Shown: positions 5,653 to 5,707 of the stretch, in pieces | Layout of the letters: each line of letters begins with the position of its first letter | How positions within the stretch are numbered: the stretch's first letter is position 1 | Origin: an uncultured Ignavibacteriota bacterium | GTDB lineage: Bacteria > Bacteroidota > Ignavibacteria > Tepidaquicellales > Tepidaquicellaceae | Assembly: GCA_937915485.1 (NCBI GenBank) | Contig: CALGII010000084.1 | Location: 1 to 5,707, forward strand | Direction: 5' to 3' | Length of the DNA: 5,707 nucleotides | The notes under the pieces: generated by a model | Databases searched by the model: none | What the model was told of the DNA's origin: nothing | Seen by the model: only the letters and a program-made list of their open reading frames with translations | Program-made: the position numbers and the translations under genes

Positions 5653-5707
5653 TTGACAAAAAACCTAAAAATATTTCAGGCGTCGGCGGGCTCGGGCAAG
5701 ACAAGGA
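5653..5707 (+). CDS. UvrD/RecB/AddA-type superfamily 1 helicase, N-terminal fragment (3' partial)
   Basis: Only the first 18 codons are in the window; read from TTG they give MTKNLKIFQASAGSGKTR. ASAGSGKT is a P-loop (Walker A), and the IFQASAGSGKTR context close to the N-terminus is typical of UvrD-like helicases of the RecB/AddA kind, which unwind and process DNA ends in recombinational repair. An in-frame TAA (5650-5652) lies immediately before the TTG, so the frame cannot start earlier. The next possible start codon in frame is not seen before the P-loop. No Shine-Dalgarno is visible in the AT-rich leader. Which subfamily it belongs to needs the rest of the gene. Confidence 0.75.
   Translation, partial: MTKNLKIFQASAGSGKTR

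Noticed and set aside
5653..5676. TTGACA at 5653-5658 as a sigma-70 -35 box
   Set aside because: No -10 element lies at 16-18 bases, and the same bases are the start codon and first codons of the helicase frame.

Overview
The window carries five genes, all on the + strand. Two run off the edges. GC-moderate coding DNA alternates with very AT-rich spacers. A long-form (plant/Bacteroidota/Chlamydia-type) IspG, a rhomboid with the charged C-terminal tail seen in Bacteroidota-type homologues, weak or absent Shine-Dalgarno sequences, frequent TTG starts and AT-rich heptad spacer repeats together suggest the Bacteroidota/Chlorobiota/Ignavibacteriota group. Ignavibacteria-like is my best guess. This placement is inferred from gene style, because there is no rRNA or other marker here.

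Layout: (1) bases 1-582 hold the C-terminal four fifths of a LicC-like sugar/phosphocholine nucleotidyltransferase. (2) Eleven bases later a rhomboid intramembrane serine protease (594-1529) begins, probably co-transcribed with it. (3) A 130-base AT-rich spacer follows, with a 14-bp tandem repeat, nested inverted repeats and a GC-rich mini-hairpin. (4) ispG (1660-3543) encodes the [4Fe-4S] enzyme of the MEP isoprenoid pathway. (5) A 460-base gene-free region holds heptad-type repeats and about 3.8 copies of a 56-57 bp tandem repeat. (6) 4010-5386 encodes an unusual two-domain protein: an N-terminal cpYpsA/'putative molybdenum carrier' SLOG domain joined in frame to an eIF-2B alpha/MtnA-like domain. 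(7) After a 266-base spacer, the first codons of a UvrD/RecB/AddA-type helicase (from 5653) run off the right edge.

The genes do not form one obvious pathway. The nucleotidyltransferase and rhomboid suggest envelope work, IspG is core isoprenoid metabolism, and the helicase is DNA repair. The SLOG-eIF2B fusion is the most noteworthy item: both halves belong to families that bind nucleotides or phosphorylated ribose, so a single protein that senses or processes a nucleotide-derived ligand is plausible but unproven. All four visible gene starts contain AATTGA with a TTG start candidate, and two of them sit in phase with heptad repeat units. This points to repeat sequence having been recruited as translation start context.
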